The translations under genes and the position numbers were made by a program. A stretch of 64,000 nucleotides of DNA from Bactrocera neohumeralis (lineage: Eukaryota; Arthropoda; Insecta; Diptera; Tephritidae). Positions 45,690-56,859 of this stretch are shown piece after piece (position 1 is the stretch's first letter; each line of letters starts with the position of its first letter). The stretch lies in assembly GCF_024586455.1 (NCBI RefSeq), contig NC_065921.1, forward strand, positions 84,132,163 to 84,196,162. Direction: 5' to 3'. Under the pieces are notes generated by a model. The model saw only the letters and a list, made by a program, of their open reading frames with translations, searched no databases and was not told the origin of the DNA.

Positions 45690-45807
45690 ATGAAAAATTA
45701 GGGAAACGTGAAATCTTGGGAAATATCAGCGAAAAGAAGATCGACATACACCATCTTTTCGTCGAGTTTAACGCCGTCTAGGACAGTACGAAAAGGAGCT
45801 GCCTCTA
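45690..45807 (+). pseudogene. RTE-like LINE fragment, interrupted by a mariner
   Basis: The plus strand reads KSWEISAKRRSTYTIF and, in the neighbouring frame, IHHLFVEFNAV-stop-DSTKRSCLY at 45739-45807. This matches the block 'T.HLFVDFKAA.DST.R..LY' of RTE-type reverse transcriptases, which carries the first catalytic Asp (here FVEF instead of FVDF). The mariner that follows begins after the TA at 45806-45807, inside a leucine/tyrosine codon of the LINE. Confidence 0.75.
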
Positions 45808-46515
45808 CAGGGTTGTCCGGAAAGTAGTACGACTGAGTCGATTTAAAAATATTTATAGAACCAATCGTTACAATTCTTTAAAAAAAATTTCAAAATAGGC
45901 TCCTGCCAGTGCGATTTCCAAGCATCGAAGGCGTCAGGGAAAGGATTCTCCGTAATAGCTTGAGTGCCGAGGTGCATGCTGCTTAGATCCCCTCTGTCGT
46001 CTCAAAATGCTTGCCTTTCATCGCCCTTTTCAGGCAAGGAAACCAAAAAAAACCAGGGTGGCCACATCTGGGATGTGGGGCAGATGCGGCCGCGTTGGGA
46101 TGCCGGCCTTGGTTGGGTAGCTGTTCACAAGAAAGGCGGTGTGAGCCGGGGGATTATCGTGGTGCAACTTCCAATCGGCAGCGATGTCTTGTCGGACCCG
46201 ATTGACTCTTCGTTTGAGTCTCTTGCGGACTTCCACGTAAAACTTGACATTGACGGCTTGTCCAAGAGGAACAAATGAACGATGCCTTTGATGTCAAAAA
46301 AGATAATTAGCATCGTTTCACTTTGGATTTGCTCATTCTTTCCTTTTTTGGGCGAGAAGACACCAGCGTGTGCTCTGGGAGCCGTGCGATACCAAACGTG
46401 GTTTCAGACAAAAATCTTCTATCACCAAATAAACAGTCATCGCATTAGCGCTTTGGCTCATACGTCACTGTTGACAGTCACAATAATGTCGTATATTTTG
46501 GAACCATAGTCGATG
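45808..46515 (-). pseudogene. Mariner transposase remnant, 3' terminal repeat kept (lineage 4)
   Basis: The 3' end is CAGGGTTGTCCGGAAAGTAG at 45808-45827, next to TA. On the minus strand the transposase reads from about 46440: KERMSKSKVKRC, a FFDIKGIVH-type block (second catalytic Asp region), then DWKLHHDNPPAHTAFLVNSYPTKAGIPT (46030-46200), HPGFFWFPCLKRAMKGK and a final FEAWKSHW-like block near 45930. HHDN is kept; the block that would hold the third Asp (normally SPDVAP) is mutated. The 5' half and 5' end are missing. Confidence 0.85.
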
Positions 46516-46518
46516 GAA

Positions 46519-46795
46519 CCATAAGCTGTACAAGATATACGGCGATATTGACATATTTCAGCGAATTAAGATACTGCGGCTTCACTGGCTACGTCATGTT
46601 GTCCGGATGGATGAGAACACTCCAGTTTTGAAAGTTTTCGATTCAGTATTGGCCGGTGGAAGCAGAGGAACAGAAATACCTCCATTCCGTTAGAGAGATT
46701 AGGTAGAAAAAGACCTGGCTGGAATTGGCGCGAAATAGCGAAGAGAAAAAACGCTGTCTTCAACGCGACTGTATCCATGTAAGCGGTATCTACGA
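46519..46795 (+). pseudogene. RTE-like LINE C-terminal fragment
   Basis: The plus strand reads KLYKIYGDIDIFQRIKILRL, then HWLRHVVRMDENTPVLKVFD and LAGGSRGTEIPPFR-stop-RD. This is the conserved tail after the thumb domain of RTE-type LINEs (normally RLRWLGHVVRMDE..., GGRR.RGRP..RW.D). The LINE core between 45807 and 46519 is missing, either deleted at the mariner insertion or belonging to another copy. Confidence 0.85.
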
Positions 46796-47330
46796 CAGCA
46801 AAGAAGTATTTCTGTGTTCTGTTATACGAATATATACGTCATATTAGCTTTTCACGAGCGCTTCCTTAAATTTGACTTAAATACAGTTCCCTTTAAAATT
46901 TCCTGCAGTTCAACAACCCTTTCGGTAAACTGTTACTAAGATAATATTTATTAAAAAGCACAACAACAGCAACAATGGTGTCTAAAAAAATTACCCATAA
47001 CAGGCAACAGGCTGTTACGCTCACCAAGCAAACTGAGAAAGTGTGAAGGCACTGCGAGCAGAAGTAACGCTGTCAACAAATATGCTCGCAAGAGAGCTCT
47101 TCAACGTGTGCAAAGAGAATTTCCCACTATTGCCTACGCTAAATATACCGTTAAGAGCACGTGAGCGCATTTACCGTTAAGCTTATGTGTGTGTATGCCT
47201 GTATGCTTGTGAGTTTGGACTGTGCGCTGGGATATTCTTCAGCGTTTCGCCAGGTTGACAGGCCGGAACTGCTCTGGCTGGCTGGCTGCTGTTGCTGGGA
47301 CTTGGCGTGGCTGCTGAAAATTCAGAATTC
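46796..47330. other. No gene recognised; upstream region of the Spondin_N gene
   Basis: CAACAGCAACA and GT words, with no coding frame. A promoter for the gene at 48231 should lie here or in the next segment, but I see no TATA box with a good initiator. Confidence 0.3.
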
Positions 47331-48230
47331 AGTATGAAACGACAAAGCGCCGTCTACGCACGGTGAACGAATCGAGAGCGGATAAAGTTTGTGACGTTGA
47401 TGTGGAAACCAAATTGTAAGAAGAAGCAGCAGCTGATTTGTAGTAGAATCAGCAAGGCAGAATTGTTGGCTAAACGACATACATAAGTGAAAATAAATAT
47501 TTAGCGCAAACGAATTGAATTTAGCGAAAAATGATTTAAAAAATATTAAAAAAAAATAAAGTGTTAAGGTGTTGAACGGCAAATTTGTGTGAAAATCATT
47601 CTGGTTTTCAAGAAAACGTGGAAATAAAGCTGTCCGGAGCTGGTGTGCGCTGTTGAATGCCCTTACGTGGGCAACCGAAGTGCAGGTGTGTCAGAAAATA
47701 AGCGAGTATCTGTCAGTGTTCGCCACGGCTGCTGAAAAAAGTGAGAGGGGAGATTTTATTGCTGGCAAATAAGGGACAGGCACGCACGAGGCTGCGGAAC
47801 CGACAGCCAGCGTCTTCTGATGAGTGACAATTTCGTACGGCCAAAAATAAACGGTATTACGCGTAAATTACAACAAAAGCAAAGCAAAACAGGCAATAAA
47901 TCAAACGCACAAGGCAAAAGAGCCCATGGCGAAGGCGCTAAATACACAGATACATAGATACACAGTGAAAAAAATATCTGTTGAATGCGTGAGTAGCTAT
48001 TTTTGCCGGTAAAATTAACGGTAAACGTGTGTGTTGCCAGTGCGTGCGTACGCTGCGGCTGAGGGTCAAGTGTGTGTAGTGGAAATTAGTGAAAATTTAG
48101 AGAAGAAAAATCGTGCAAAAAATATTACAATAACAAAAGTGGAGTGGCAACCGCAAAGCCAATAAAATATTTAATTAGAAAATACTTACAAATCCATCAG
48201 CAGCCATAAAACAAAAACAAAAACAAGAAA
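47331..48230 (+). promoter_or_regulatory. Probable 5' leader of the Spondin_N gene
   Basis: The 900 bp before the start codon are A-rich, with many GTGAAAA and AATAAA-type words typical of fly 5' leaders. TTCAGTA at about 47329-47335 is a fair initiator match and could be the transcription start. Several short upstream frames occur. The assignment is by position and composition only. Confidence 0.3.
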
Positions 48231-48858
48231 ATGAAAATGACAGTCAACATCTATGAAATGCTCTTGCTGCTGTTTGCGCTTGTCTGCCTGTGCAGCGCCC
48301 TGCCCTCGCCCGAACCGCAACCGCAACCGGAACCGGCGCTCTTGAGCAGCTACAAGCCCTCCTTCATATCGAATCCAGCCATCTACACCTACACTGTGGC
48401 GGAGAATCAGGCACAAAAGCAACAACCACAACAACAAAAACAGCAGCAACAAGCGCAAGTCAAACAACAACAACAAGAGTACACAAAAGCTTGGCAGAGC
48501 AATGATATTGACTACAACACCAATAGCAATGGCAATAGCAACAACAATAATTACTTCAATTATGCCAGCAACAGCAATAATGAACAATTTAGCAGCAGCA
48601 GCAGCAGCTCGAGTGACTCTGCTTCCGCCGCCTATCAGAATCACTACTACACCAGTAGTAAATTTAGTGGCGTTTCGTTGGCTACACCAACAACAACAAC
48701 TACGCCCGCAACACCCACTCAACCGTTGCCGGTGAGCGGTTGTCAATTGGATCGTCTGGCTGTTTATAAGGTTGTCTTGCACACCTATTGGACGCGTGAT
48801 CTATTCCCCAAACACTATCCGGATTGGAGGCCAACCGCGCAATGGACGAAAACTTTAG
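48231..48858 (+). CDS. Secreted Spondin_N-domain protein, first coding exon
   Basis: The only well-supported host exon here. ATG at 48231 follows CAAGAAA, a good fly start context; a second ATG two codons later would serve equally. Residues 1-23 form a signal peptide (hydrophobic MLLLLFALVCLCSA). Residues 25-35 are PxPQPQPEP, 60-82 are Q-rich, 91-117 N-rich, 121-134 S-rich and 153-165 T/P-rich. At Cys171 a conserved domain begins: CQLDRLAVYKV, then TYWTRDLFPKHYP and WRPTAQWTKTLG. This is the first strand and the W..WT..I-type block of the Spondin_N (F-spondin N-terminal) domain of extracellular-matrix proteins. The exon ends at 48858 before GTGAGT, in phase 1. Read through, the frame stops at 48914. 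The rest of the domain must lie on later exons, which I could not find to 64000. The protein is expected to be secreted; a specific orthologue is not assigned. Confidence 0.82.
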
Positions 48859-48979
48859 GTGAGTGGATACGGTTAGGAATACGAAAAAAAGAAAGTTTAG
48901 GTAGTGTGAGATAATACGAAAATGGGCACAATGTGACTAAATAAAGTTGAAAAAAGTTGTTTAAAATAAAGCAAGTTTT

Positions 48980-49690
48980 TTTCGAGCGATTTCGTTCGTT
49001 GTGAAGTTCTCAACAGGATTATATATATTTTTTTTCGACAGCATTATTTGCTAGAAAGTGATTATTGTAATATATTTATGTACAATCGATATAAGTCAAC
49101 AATCTCTTAGAAACTTAAAAAATTTCGTTCGTTGGAAGCTGTAATTCTCACATGATTTAAAAAATGTCTAGAGAATTAAGTGCTAGAAGGAACTATTGCA
49201 ATATATTTATGTGCAGTCGTTATAAGCCAGGAATCTGTTAAAAATTTTTTTCTTTGAAAGTTGTAATTCTCAACTGATTTATAAAATTTTTATTTAGAGA
49301 ATTAAGTGCGAGAAAATAAGCATTGTAATAAATTTGGGTATAATCGTTATAAGCCAGGAATTTGTTAAAAATTTAGTTTTTTGGAAACTGTAAATCTCAA
49401 ACGGTTAATAAATTTTTTATCGAAAGAATTAATTGACAGAAAGTAACTGTTGTAATATATGTACATACAATCGTCATAAAAAAGCAATCTGCTGAAAAAT
49501 TCGTTCGTTGGAAGTTGTAATTCTCTACCGGTTTATACATTTTTTTTAATGAAATGATTGCTAGAAAGTAACTATTGTGATAAATTTATGTACAATCATT
49601 ATAAGCCAGGAATTTGTTAAAAATTTCCTTTCTTGGAAACTGTAATTCTCAAACGGTTTATAAATTATTTTTTTTGAAATAATTAATTGT
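48980..49690. repeat. ~125-bp tandem array, about six units
   Basis: Each unit contains TTCGTTCGTTGGAAG or a variant (near 48990, 49125, 49250, 49375, 49500 and 49630), then TGTAATTCTCAA, a T-rich stretch, TTGCTAGAAAGTAA and ATAAGCCAGGAAT. Spacing is close to 125 bp throughout, with 15-25% divergence between units by eye. It begins only about 120 bp after the splice donor. Confidence 0.87.
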
Positions 49691-50109
49691 TATGATTATG
49701 ATGATTATATTTGTACATGAAAATTATACGGTTGTGCATAACAGCTTACTTAAGTAGTCAAGTTCATGGTTCAGGGATTATATGTGCTCTGATAAATGAA
49801 ATATTTCTCTTTCACCTGAAATGGAAAACAGCTTCACAGCATGGATTTCTTTGTGTAATAACCTCGTCTAAGACCTTATTCTATAAAAAGACAGTTTTGA
49901 AATACATAATAAAAATTAAAAGACGTGTCCCTAATTTATTATCACATATTGGTTTAATTTCACTATTGCTTTTGAAAAAGTTATTGATTTTTCTTCGTGG
50001 AGCGTTTTTCCTTTATTTTTAAGAGTTCTTCAATTTGGCATAATTTTTATCAAAGACGGTTCTCAGCTCATATGATCTAATCAACAATATTTTATGATCA
50101 AAAAATCAT
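49691..50109. other. No gene recognised
   Basis: A 103-codon plus-strand frame at 49711-50022 has no recognisable domain and no start context worth noting. AT-rich. Confidence 0.35.
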
Positions 50110-50905
50110 TTTGGAATGAAAATAAAAACAAGAAAAAATAATAACTTTCACAAGTGCATTTATTACAATATAAAAGGGTATGGAAAGAATTTTGTCTTGG
50201 TTTTGATCGGTTAGTTTTCATGACAGCTACATATATGCTATAGTGATCCAATTTTAGACTTTTTATTCGGAAACTTTAGCGTTGGGTTTGGCAATAACCT
50301 CTACCGTATTTAGAGAAGATAACTTGTCAAATGAAAATGTTTTTCATGCAAGGACTTAGTTTTGATTGCTCAGTTTGTATGACAACTATATACTATAGTA
50401 GTTCGATTTAAAAAATTTCTTCGGAGATTATAGAAATGTCTACGATAATAATCCTTTCCAAATTTGGTGAACACATCTTGTCAAATTAAAAAATTTATCA
50501 TACAATGATTTAATTTGGATTGGCCAATTCGTAAGACAGCTATATGCTATAGCGCTCCGATCTGGAAAATTTCTTCCTATATTATGCCGTTGTATTGGAA
50601 AATTATTCATAACGAATATGGAGAAGATATCTCGCCAAATGAAAAAGTTTTCCACACAAGAACTTGATTTGGTTGGGTCAGTTTATATGGCAGCTATATG
50701 CTATAGCTGTTCGATAATGGCGATTCTGATAAACAAGCAGCTTATTAACTTTAAAAAGATGTCTACAAAATTTCATAACGAAATCTCGAAAAATTAAGGA
50801 ACCAATTCATGTATACACAGACGCACGGACAAACGGACTTTGCTATATCGATGCAGTTCAACACGCTAATCATTTGTATATATGTATTATAGGTGACGAT
50901 ATACC
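50110..50905 (+). repeat. Dispersed ~154-bp-period repeat, four units
   Basis: The head is AAAACAAGAAAAAATAATAA followed by CTTTCACAAGTGC. CAGCTA or CAACTA words lie at 50224, 50383, 50537 and 50691, 154-159 bp apart. The tail ACACAGACGCACGGACAAACG with GGTGACGATATACC lies at 50816-50905. Head, body units and tail are all present. Confidence 0.9.
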
Positions 50906-51059
50906 TAAAATGCAAAACAATGTATCATCAAAAAAAAAATTCGAAAATCGCTTTCAGATATAAAAATTAATATACATACAAGATGGCTCAAAACTAATCC
51001 TCCTATCAGAAGATGCTATAAATTTTGCAATTGACCTCTAATGTCAGTTCTGTTTTGAC

Positions 51060-51395
51060 ATTTGTGTAGTAAACACATGCGAATACACGTAGATAACCAA
51101 TGGTACGCCACACTGCGTGCCACAACCGATATGCTGAAGGATGCATTTCCCGGGCGCCTAATCTTCCGTTTTGGCAATATGCACTGGCCAGCAAGATCGC
51201 CTGATTTGACCGCTCCACACTTCTTTTTGTGGGGCTTTTTGAAGTCGCGGGTTTATGTGAACAAGCCTCAGAGTCTTGCAGCTCTTAAAGACAATATCCG
51301 TCAAGAATGTGCGGACCTATCGCCGGAAGTTCTGGCAAAAGTGATGGAAAATGCCATTGATGTAAAAAGAATTTAAAAGACCAAATAAAAATAAT
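51060..51395 (+). pseudogene. DDE_3-type Tc1/mariner transposase, C-terminal third
   Basis: An open frame of 104 codons reads VDNQWYATLRATTDMLKDAF (the second catalytic Asp region, normally QQDGATCHTARAT, has VDNQW), GRLIFRFGNMHWPARSPDLT, APHFFLWGFLKSRVYVN (the acidic residue of the normal PLDFFLW block is His here) and ENAIDVKRI. It is 5' truncated. The single clean frame suggests a younger copy than the three other relics of this type in the window, though two catalytic positions are changed. Confidence 0.9.
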
Positions 51396-51969
51396 CCACA
51401 AGCAGAATTAAAGTTATTCATTTTTTTTAAAAAGTTTTTCATTTTCTAAAAAACATCGGAAGGTGTTTGACTTGTAGAATCAAACTGTTTGATTTGTATG
51501 ATCAAACATTAAAACTTAAATAAGATTCTTTAGATCCTTACCACTGGTGGGGGGAAAATAAAGACCGTATTTAAGCTGAGAAATATTTCATTCTTATTTA
51601 ACATTTGTAAAGAATATAAAAATGTCTAAATACAAGTGTATTGGTACATTTCGCCTCTTTGAAGCAATGAACATGTTCAATTTTGAACAGAAGGTAATTT
51701 TTGCGCCACCAGTTATAACCCGAACTCTAATTTTGTTCCAAAATGAGTGTATGATAACTAAAATATAACCAAAACTCAAATTTTGTTTCAATATCAGTGA
51801 TTTTTATTATAACGCTTTTCCTTCCTTTTCCTTATTTTTGGTGACGATATGTACTTTATAGGTTTTCCGACTTTTCCTTTCTTAACAAGGTAAAAAAAGA
51901 AGCGTACATATGTTTTTTGGAAGAACAAATACGTGCTCTTTGATAAGATCTGTTCTAATCGGGCTATCC
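51396..51969. other. No gene recognised
   Basis: AT-rich DNA with short frames only. Confidence 0.4.
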
Positions 51970-52180
51970 TTACTAAAGAGCTAAGCGGACTTTCCATCAA
52001 TTATGAATCGGACTCTCTCACCGTTTTGAAACCCCATTTGCTTGCGTGGTCACACACTAACTGAAGGACTTATCGGACTTTCCGGACTTTATGAATCGGA
52101 CTCTTTCGGCAGTTTGAAAACCCCATTGTCTGAGTTGCCAAGACCTTGCTAAAGAACTTAGCGGACTTTCCATTATTTCT
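51970..52180. repeat. ~85-90-bp tandem repeat, about 2.5 units
   Basis: The words GCGGACTTTCCAT, ATGAATCGGACTCT and TTTGAAA-CCCCATT recur in order starting near 51974, 52061 and 52150. Confidence 0.82.
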
Positions 52181-53897
52181 CTCCGTTTAGTTTTAGAAAT
52201 AGCTGTTTGTAGGAAGATGGAAGCCATTTTATCTTGTCGTATTGGGAATTTCTCTTAGTTCATATTCTTAGCAATTCCTGAACCAAAAACTTTTCCGAAA
52301 GTTTTCCAACTGACTGTGGACTTTTAGTATATCCTTTAGTATATTTCTGGTACATATGTAATGGGTGCAAACTGCAGCTTTAAGACATTTTTGGAAGCAT
52401 ATACCATCTCCCTCTGCTATTCTAATCTATGCTCCTCTCTTATACGTCAAATGACTTATGTAAACCGAGATTCTCCCATAACACCCTTTGGACCCTAAAA
52501 ACACGACAATTGAATTGTTATTGCCAGCCATTTCAAGATTATTTCATATTTTTAAACCGATAAAAGGCATTTGAGAGCGAGAAGTGGCACAACAGAGCAC
52601 AATGTAGAAACGAAAATCTCAAATGCCCAACACGCAACGCAAAGGAAACTTGAAAACGGTAAAAAACAGGAAAAAGCTGAAAGCAAAAATATATTTAGGA
52701 CAAAAAGCTGGCAGAAATGTGAAAACAAGCGAAAGATATGGAATTGAAAGCAAACGACATGCCGAACGAGGCGGTTGACGAGGCGTGTGTGCCGAGGGAC
52801 AATTGCAGGATGCATGGACGGACACTTGAAATAACAATGTGCCATTTATTTACAGAAACAAACAGACACTGCTGCATTGCAACAGTGACGGCGAAAAAAT
52901 CGCAATGACAAACGGACAAAGACAAAAATGAGGAAATGGCGAAAATAAACAAAACAAAGCGACAAATGAATGGTGAATGGCAAGAACTAGGATATATGGT
53001 AGATGTGTGGCACATAAAGCACACGAGGAGAAAACTGGCAGCCAGCAACAAAAGTTTGCCGAATGCAACCAAATGTGTTGTTGGCGAGAGGGGGTGTAGG
53101 GGGAGTATATAAAACTAGTTTGCTATAAAAGATGAAATGTTGTCGAGCTGATGTTGTGGTGTGCTGCGGCGGCGCATAAAGCCGTTGTAAGTCTTTGGAA
53201 ATTGTGTTAGAGCTGCAGCTAGGCGCTAGGCTAAGTGTGGTTGTCTATGTGTGTGTGTGTTTGTGTATCCTGTGCTGGCTTTGGCTAAAGCTTGGCGCTC
53301 GCGGAGTTGCAAGGCAAGGTAGTGCAATATTTGTGACAAGGCGGGCAACAAAAAACGAATGCGACAAAGCAAGAAATGAGGAGATGAAGAGAAAAGCACA
53401 AAATGACAAAAGCAAAAATGACAAAGGAAACAACATTCGACATTTGCAACGAAATTGCAATTTCAGTCAACGCAAGCTGCAAGCAATTTCATTGGGTTCA
53501 TTGCTTTTACGGGCGGCGTTTCTCTTATTGTTATTGCTGTTGTTAGTGTATTGTGGTGAGCTGCTTTTGTCGCAGCGCGAATTTATGACAAACGACGCAC
53601 GGAAACACAAGCAGTTATGTGTTTGTTGTGGTGTAGGTGCCCGCAGCGGGTGCAGCTGACGCAGCGCAGCGCTCAAATCGCAATACAATAACAATAACAA
53701 AAAAAAATGTAATATAAAACAGCAAAGCTGCCACATTGTGTAACATTAAGTTGAAAACAAAAGATATTTGCGGCAACTGGAAAAAATTATAGTCAACTGC
53801 AAACAACAACAACAATATGAGGAATGCGAATTTTCTTCCGCTGCAAGCTACAAACTGTCAGCAGCAATAAATAGCGATGTGCTGAGTCAGTTTTTGC
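52181..53897. other. No gene recognised; A-rich GACAAA-type DNA
   Basis: A plus-strand A-rich tract (52600-52960, 53340-53460) produces long hydrophobic minus-strand frames (for example 52695-53072), and 53195-53659 holds a 154-codon plus frame. None has a domain. TATATAAAA at 53106 is an isolated TATA-like word. Confidence 0.35.
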
Positions 53898-54330
53898 AGT
53901 CACTAAATTTCTTAAAACGTTGTTGTTGTTGTTTTTTCAGTCGCCAGATTTCTTAAAATGATGTTGTTGTTTTTTTTTTTCGGACACTAAACTTCTAAAA
54001 ATGATGTTGGTGTTGTTTATTCAGTCACTAGATTTCATCAAATGTTGTTGTTGTTTTTTAAGACACTAAATTTCTTAAAATGTTGTTATTTCTTAAGACA
54101 TTAAAATTTTTAAAACTGTTTCTTCAAATGTTGTTGTAGTTTTTTAAGACACAAATTTTCTTCAAATGTTGTTGTTGTTTTTAAGACACTAAATTCCTTC
54201 AAATGTTGTTGTTGTAGTTTCCTAAGACACTAGACACTAAATTTCTAAAAATGTTGTTGTTTTTTCTGTTTTTGCTGTTGTTCCTTAAGACACTAGATTT
54301 CTTTAAATTCTTTGTTGTTATTGTTATTGC
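53898..54330. repeat. ~45-50-bp minisatellite, about nine units
   Basis: The unit is (AAGA or TCAG)(T)CACTAAATTTCTT followed by AAAATGTTGTTGTTG and a T-run. Units vary mostly in the length of the T-run and the number of TTG triplets. Confidence 0.88.
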
Positions 54331-54719
54331 GTGAACTTTTACGCGTTTTTTGCGACTGCTAGTATCGAATTTATTATTTTCATTTCTCCCGCTTATTCGC
54401 TTATTTCTGTCATTGTTTTGCTGACTTTGTGTCGCTTTTGTTTTATTGCTTTTCTTTTGACGTATTTCCTTTTGGCGTTTGCCTGGCGAAAATTGCCGAG
54501 AAATTACATTGAAAAATTGCAAAGAAATTTCACTTAATATTTTTTAGTGAGTCGCTAAGGGCTTTTGGGGATTTAGATTGAAATGCCGTGACTTAGAGTG
54601 AAACATTGCGCGCTGCTGATACAGTTATATAACTGCATATATATGTATGTATGTATGTATTTTATGGCGCGCTGTAGTTTTGCCAAAATTGTTGTGGACT
54701 TAGCGCCTGTGAGCGCGTT
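54331..54719. other. No gene recognised; spacer with a GTAT microsatellite
   Basis: Short GTATGTATGTAT run near 54645. No gene signal. Confidence 0.4.
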
Positions 54720-54775
54720 AGACAGAGAGAGAGAAAGAAATGGAAAGAGAGCGAGCGAGCGCGCGAGCGCGCGTA
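54720..54775. repeat. GAGA / GAGCGAGC low-complexity tract
   Basis: GACAGAGAGAGAGAAAG is followed by GAGCGAGCGAGCGCGCGAGC. GAGA tracts are targets of GAGA factor in flies, so this could be a regulatory element, but that is only inference. Confidence 0.7.
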
Positions 54776-56179
54776 AACAGGAAATCAGCTGAAATACGTG
54801 CAACGGATGTTGAGGAAAACGCTTTAACGGCCAGCGCTGCGGGAATATAAAGCAAAAATAGAGGATATTAAAACGAGAAATTCAAGTAAGCGGTTTATTG
54901 CTTGTAATATTATTGTTTTTGGCTTAAAGAACTGTGTGAAGAGTTTAAAAATTGAATTAAAAGTGTTCACATAAATGAAACAATTTTGATGTAATATTAT
55001 TTTTTGAATTTTTAATTTGCAAAGGTCTGCGAAAAAATATTTTTTTTTGAAAAAAATTTAATAAAAATTTCTTCAAATTGTTTCAGCTTCTAAAAAACTT
55101 GATCTCCGTTACTTCTTCCGACACTCTATCTTCTTTGCCCACTCCTCGCCACAACTAAATAATTTCATTCTTTTATCGCAACTTACTCATTTCCTTTACC
55201 ACAGGCGCATTCTCGCTTCCAAGCAAACATATCAAGCGCTTCATGCTCGCTTATCTGCAAATATTGTGTTTGTTTGGCACAATTGTGTATCCTGCTGCAG
55301 ACACTCACAAACACAAATTTCTACTTCATATGTATACTTCGATGTGTGTATGTATGCACTGCCGCTTCTTTCCACATCATTCTTCTGCCGCAGCTCGGCG
55401 TATCCTTAGTGGCTGGTGACTGGCAGTGGCTGACTAAGTAGAAATCTGTGTCATTCTTTTGTTTGTTCACTTCATTACTGTTTGGCTGGCAGCAAGTGCA
55501 TTCGCACTCAAGTCGCTCGTTTTGCGAGCAATTTCGTGCATACTACGTACGCGGTGGCGTATGAGTAACAATTTTCGGTGATTGCTACATGCAGTGCTGT
55601 TGTTAATTTTTTGTGTACATATGCTTACTTGTGTGTGTGTATATATGTTTTTACTTGCATGTATCTATATATGTAGTATATGTGTGGCATATGGTTAGTA
55701 TATAATTGGTTGCTGTGTGTGTGTGAATGACTGTTTAAATGAAGCAACAGCTAAATTGCATTTTATTAGAAATTTAATTCTATTGAGAGGTTTTTTTCTT
55801 CTTTCGTGCACATCACTTTTGCAAGTGATTGATTTGGTATAAATACGACAAAGACTTGAAAGGCAAAATAAAATGAAAGCTACACTAAAAATACCCAAAT
55901 CACAAATGTAAATGTAAAATGGCAGCCAACTGACAAGTAATAGTCGAAATTGACAAGCAGAAGAATAAAATTGCACAATGAAAATTGAAAAAAAATTACG
56001 CTGTTTTGATTAAGTTGAATGATAGACTGTAAGTAATTTGTAAAGTTCTTTATCTGAATGAGGCTTTATGTGTGGAAAAAATATGTATAAAATTTTTTTT
56101 AACAAAATGTATATTTATTTAATCAAGTGCTTGCCTGGAAAACTTATGCATTTGATGAAATATCTTCACGAAATTTTGC
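54776..56179. other. No gene recognised
   Basis: AT-rich and GT-rich DNA. An acceptor-like CCTTTACCACAG at 55194-55205 precedes a 60-codon frame with no known domain. Confidence 0.35.
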
Positions 56180-56840
56180 AAAGATCAATAACTAAGACTA
56201 AAATGGAATTTTCGAAAAAATGGTTCAAATCGGACAGCTATTGTAAATGGCTGCCATAGAAACTGACCGATAAAAATCACGTCCTTGTATGAAAAACCTT
56301 TTTATTTAACAAGATATCTCCGAGATATTCGCAATGGATTATTGTGAAAAGGAAGGCAGCAAAACTGCGAACATATTATTTAGATCGGCTCACTATAGCA
56401 TATAGCTGCCTTACAAACTGGCCGGTACAAATCAAATTTTTGTATGAAGAATTTTTATATTTGATAAGCTGTCTTCACAAAATTTGTCATGAGTTAGCAT
56501 CCCAGATAGTAAAACAATTTTCCAAGCAATTGTTCAGATCGGACAACTATAGCTTGTAACTGTCATACAAACTGATCGTTAAAAATCAAATCCTTGTATG
56601 AAAAACTTTTGTTTTTGAAATGATATCTTCACAAAATTCTGTACAGATTATTATTTTAGGTATCGCTACCATATCTGAAAATATTTTTCAGATTGGACTA
56701 CTATAGTATACAGCTGCCATACAAACTGACCGATAAAAATCAAGGCAAAGCCATTTTTATACATTTTTGTGCCATAAACAATGCTTTTGTGAATAATAAA
56801 TAGCTTCAGTTCAGCCGATATTAACGTTTTTTCTTGTTTG
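56180..56840 (-). repeat. Dispersed ~150-bp-period repeat, about four units, minus strand
   Basis: On the minus strand it begins AAACAAGAAAAAACGTTAA (56822-56840), identical in wording to the head at 40890. Its body units carry CTATAGCATATAGCTG words (given here in plus orientation) near 56235, 56395, 56550 and 56705. No recognisable tail is visible before 56180. Confidence 0.87.
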
Positions 56841-56859
56841 TTAAATAACTTTCAATTAA

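Noticed and set aside
48186..48782. 198-codon minus-strand frame opposite the Spondin_N exon
   Set aside because: It is the antisense shadow of Q/N/S-coding triplets (giving V, L and I runs). The plus strand has the signal peptide, the domain and the splice donor.
53195..53659. 154-codon plus-strand frame with hydrophobic stretches
   Set aside because: No domain; the hydrophobic runs come from TGTGTG and TTATTG repeats, and minus-strand frames overlap it.
55194..55420. Possible second exon of the Spondin_N gene after CCTTTACCACAG
   Set aside because: The acceptor looks good and the phase fits, but the frame it opens (AFSLPSKHIKRF...) does not resemble the continuation of Spondin_N and soon hits a stop.
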